DNA from: Lysobacteraceae bacterium
GTDB lineage: Bacteria; Pseudomonadota; Gammaproteobacteria; Steroidobacterales; Steroidobacteraceae
Reading direction: 5' to 3'
Assembly (NCBI GenBank): GCA_012516015.1
Contig: JAAYXG010000224.1
Location: forward strand, 1 to 13,971
Length of the DNA stretch: 13,971 bases
Positions within the stretch are counted from its first letter, which is position 1, and the number at the start of each line of letters is the position of its first letter. Below the pieces are notes generated by a model. It worked only from the letters and a program-made list of their open reading frames with translations. It made no database searches and was not told the origin of the DNA. This document shows positions 13,199-13,971 of the stretch, piece by piece. The translations under genes were made by a program, and so were the position numbers.

Positions 13199-13423
13199 AT
13201 GAGCGAGTCCGAAAACAAGGTCGAGACAGAGACTTTCCAGCGCCTCGAGCGTCTGCGAGATCTCAGAATCGAGCACCGCGACCTGGACGACGTGATCAAT
13301 CGGCTGCAGATGGACCTCTACGTCAATGAAGTCCAATTGCGGCGACTCAAGAAACGCAAGCTCATGCTGAAGGATCAGATCGCACGCCTGGAAAGCGAGC
13401 TGATTCCGGATCTGAACGCGTGA
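13199..13423 (+). CDS. YdcH/DUF465 family small coiled-coil protein
   Basis: A 74-residue, highly charged helical protein. The DUF465 pattern is seen as EHRDLDDVINRLQ (about 25-37), then VQLRRLKKRKLMLKDQIARLE (residues 45-65 in outline: LRRLKKRKL, LKDQIARLE). Two helices forming an antiparallel coiled coil are expected. E. coli YdcH is the named relative; its role is unknown. The first 15 residues are acidic and variable. The Shine-Dalgarno sequence is not obvious. DUF3301 lies 58 bases upstream and the channel gene 63 bases downstream, all on the plus strand. A small dyad (GACGG/CCGTC) follows the stop without a T-run. Confidence 0.82.
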   Translation: MSESENKVETETFQRLERLRDLRIEHRDLDDVINRLQMDLYVNEVQLRRLKKRKLMLKDQIARLESELIPDLNA

Positions 13424-13486
13424 GCCGTAATAAGACGGTTTGTATCCGTCCGAACGCCGCCAACGGCGGGGCTGCCCAGCTGCGCT

Positions 13487-13971
13487 ATGTCCGACTTGTT
13501 AGGTAATCTCGTTCGCGAACTCCAAGCCCTGCTGACCGGGCAGTCGCTCGTTCAGCTCGCGGGCATTCTCGTTGCGGTCCTCGTCTCCATTTGGGCAAGC
13601 CGACGCATGCGCGAGACCGAGCGCGCGAAGGCGGCCTTGGCCGACCAAGGAATCGGAGCGCGCCTCACGGAAGCGCTCCTGATCGCAAGCCCGCACGCGA
13701 CCGCGACCGTGCTGATCGCCGCGTTCGGCGGCGTACTGCACGCGCTGAAGACCGACAGCGGCATCGTGGATCACGCGATCACGCTGGCCGGGCTCCTGCT
13801 TCTGATCCGCATCGGCGTTTATCTGGTGCGTCTCTCCCTCGGGGATCGGACGAAGGGTTGGGGCAACGCGATCACCTTCCTCATCTGGGCCGTGCTCGCC
13901 CTGCACGTGCTCGGCTGGTTCGATCCGCTCGTGTCCGCGCTCGACAGTGTCGGCATCAAGACGACGAAGAG
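13487..13971 (+). CDS. MscS-type mechanosensitive channel, N-terminal part (cut by the window edge)
   Basis: The frame is open from ATG 13487 to the right edge, 161 codons. Four hydrophobic segments are seen (about 21-37, 63-84, 95-116, 127-146), with a charged loop (RRMRETERAKAALADQG) after the first. The end, LGWFDPLVSALDSVGIKTTK, resembles the stretch before the pore domain in MscS-family channels with extra N-terminal helices. The conserved pore helix and beta domain would lie beyond the edge, so the call rests on topology and this segment. Such channels release solutes on hypo-osmotic shock. No strong Shine-Dalgarno sequence precedes the ATG. Confidence 0.65.
   Translation, partial: MSDLLGNLVRELQALLTGQSLVQLAGILVAVLVSIWASRRMRETERAKAALADQGIGARLTEALLIASPHATATVLIAAFGGVLHALKTDSGIVDHAITLAGLLLLIRIGVYLVRLSLGDRTKGWGNAITFLIWAVLALHVLGWFDPLVSALDSVGIKTTK

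Overview
The window is GC-rich, densely coded chromosomal DNA. The order rhlB (divergent), trxA, rho is the classical gammaproteobacterial arrangement. Together with a YrfG-type nucleotidase, a DUF3301 protein and a multi-domain EAL/CBS/GGDEF protein, it points to a gammaproteobacterium, possibly of the Xanthomonadales/Steroidobacteraceae kind. That placement is inference from gene content and base composition only. No rRNA, tRNA, CRISPR array, integrase or intact insertion sequence was seen.

Layout. From 1 to 3640 four genes lie on the minus strand: a membrane-anchored Ser/Thr kinase cut by the left edge, a GNAT acetyltransferase, a CheD-like protein that has lost its catalytic residues, and a small DUF2721 membrane protein. 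Divergent from them, 3841-4539 (+) encodes a secreted protein made of eight 18-19-residue VNG repeats. Next, on the minus strand, come a metallo-beta-lactamase-fold hydrolase (4561-5679), an EAL-CBS-GGDEF cyclic-di-GMP protein (5837-7675), a repeat-rich intergenic region (7676-8066), and rho-trxA (8067-9844), whose frames overlap by four bases. rhlB (10280-11731, +) diverges from trxA and converges on yrfG (11808-12476, -). The right end carries DUF3301, YdcH/DUF465 and an MscS-type channel gene cut by the right edge, all on the plus strand.

How the genes relate. Rho, thioredoxin and RhlB form the conserved housekeeping core (transcription termination, thiol redox, RNA helicase/degradosome). 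The kinase, the CheD-like protein and the EAL/GGDEF protein are signalling proteins, but nothing in the sequence ties them into one pathway. Three of these signalling domains depart from the family at catalytic motifs: EFG for DFG in the kinase, Ala and Asn for the Cys and His of CheD, and GGDDF for GGDEF.

The most unusual signal is intergenic. Three loci (2450-2519, 3658-3754, 12484-12674) carry short tandem arrays with an exact 7-base period, of form C-N-A-N4, set as inverted pairs. The unit sequence differs from locus to locus, but the period and the C/A-rich strand bias are kept. In four cases the C/A-rich strand runs into, or within about 15 bases of, a start codon that has no visible Shine-Dalgarno sequence. 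Other repeats are a 51-base imperfect inverted repeat downstream of rho (7844-8020) and a perfect 28-base tandem duplication covering the rhlB stop codon (11713-11768). No previously undescribed multi-gene system could be established; the heptamer-array family is the best candidate for something new.
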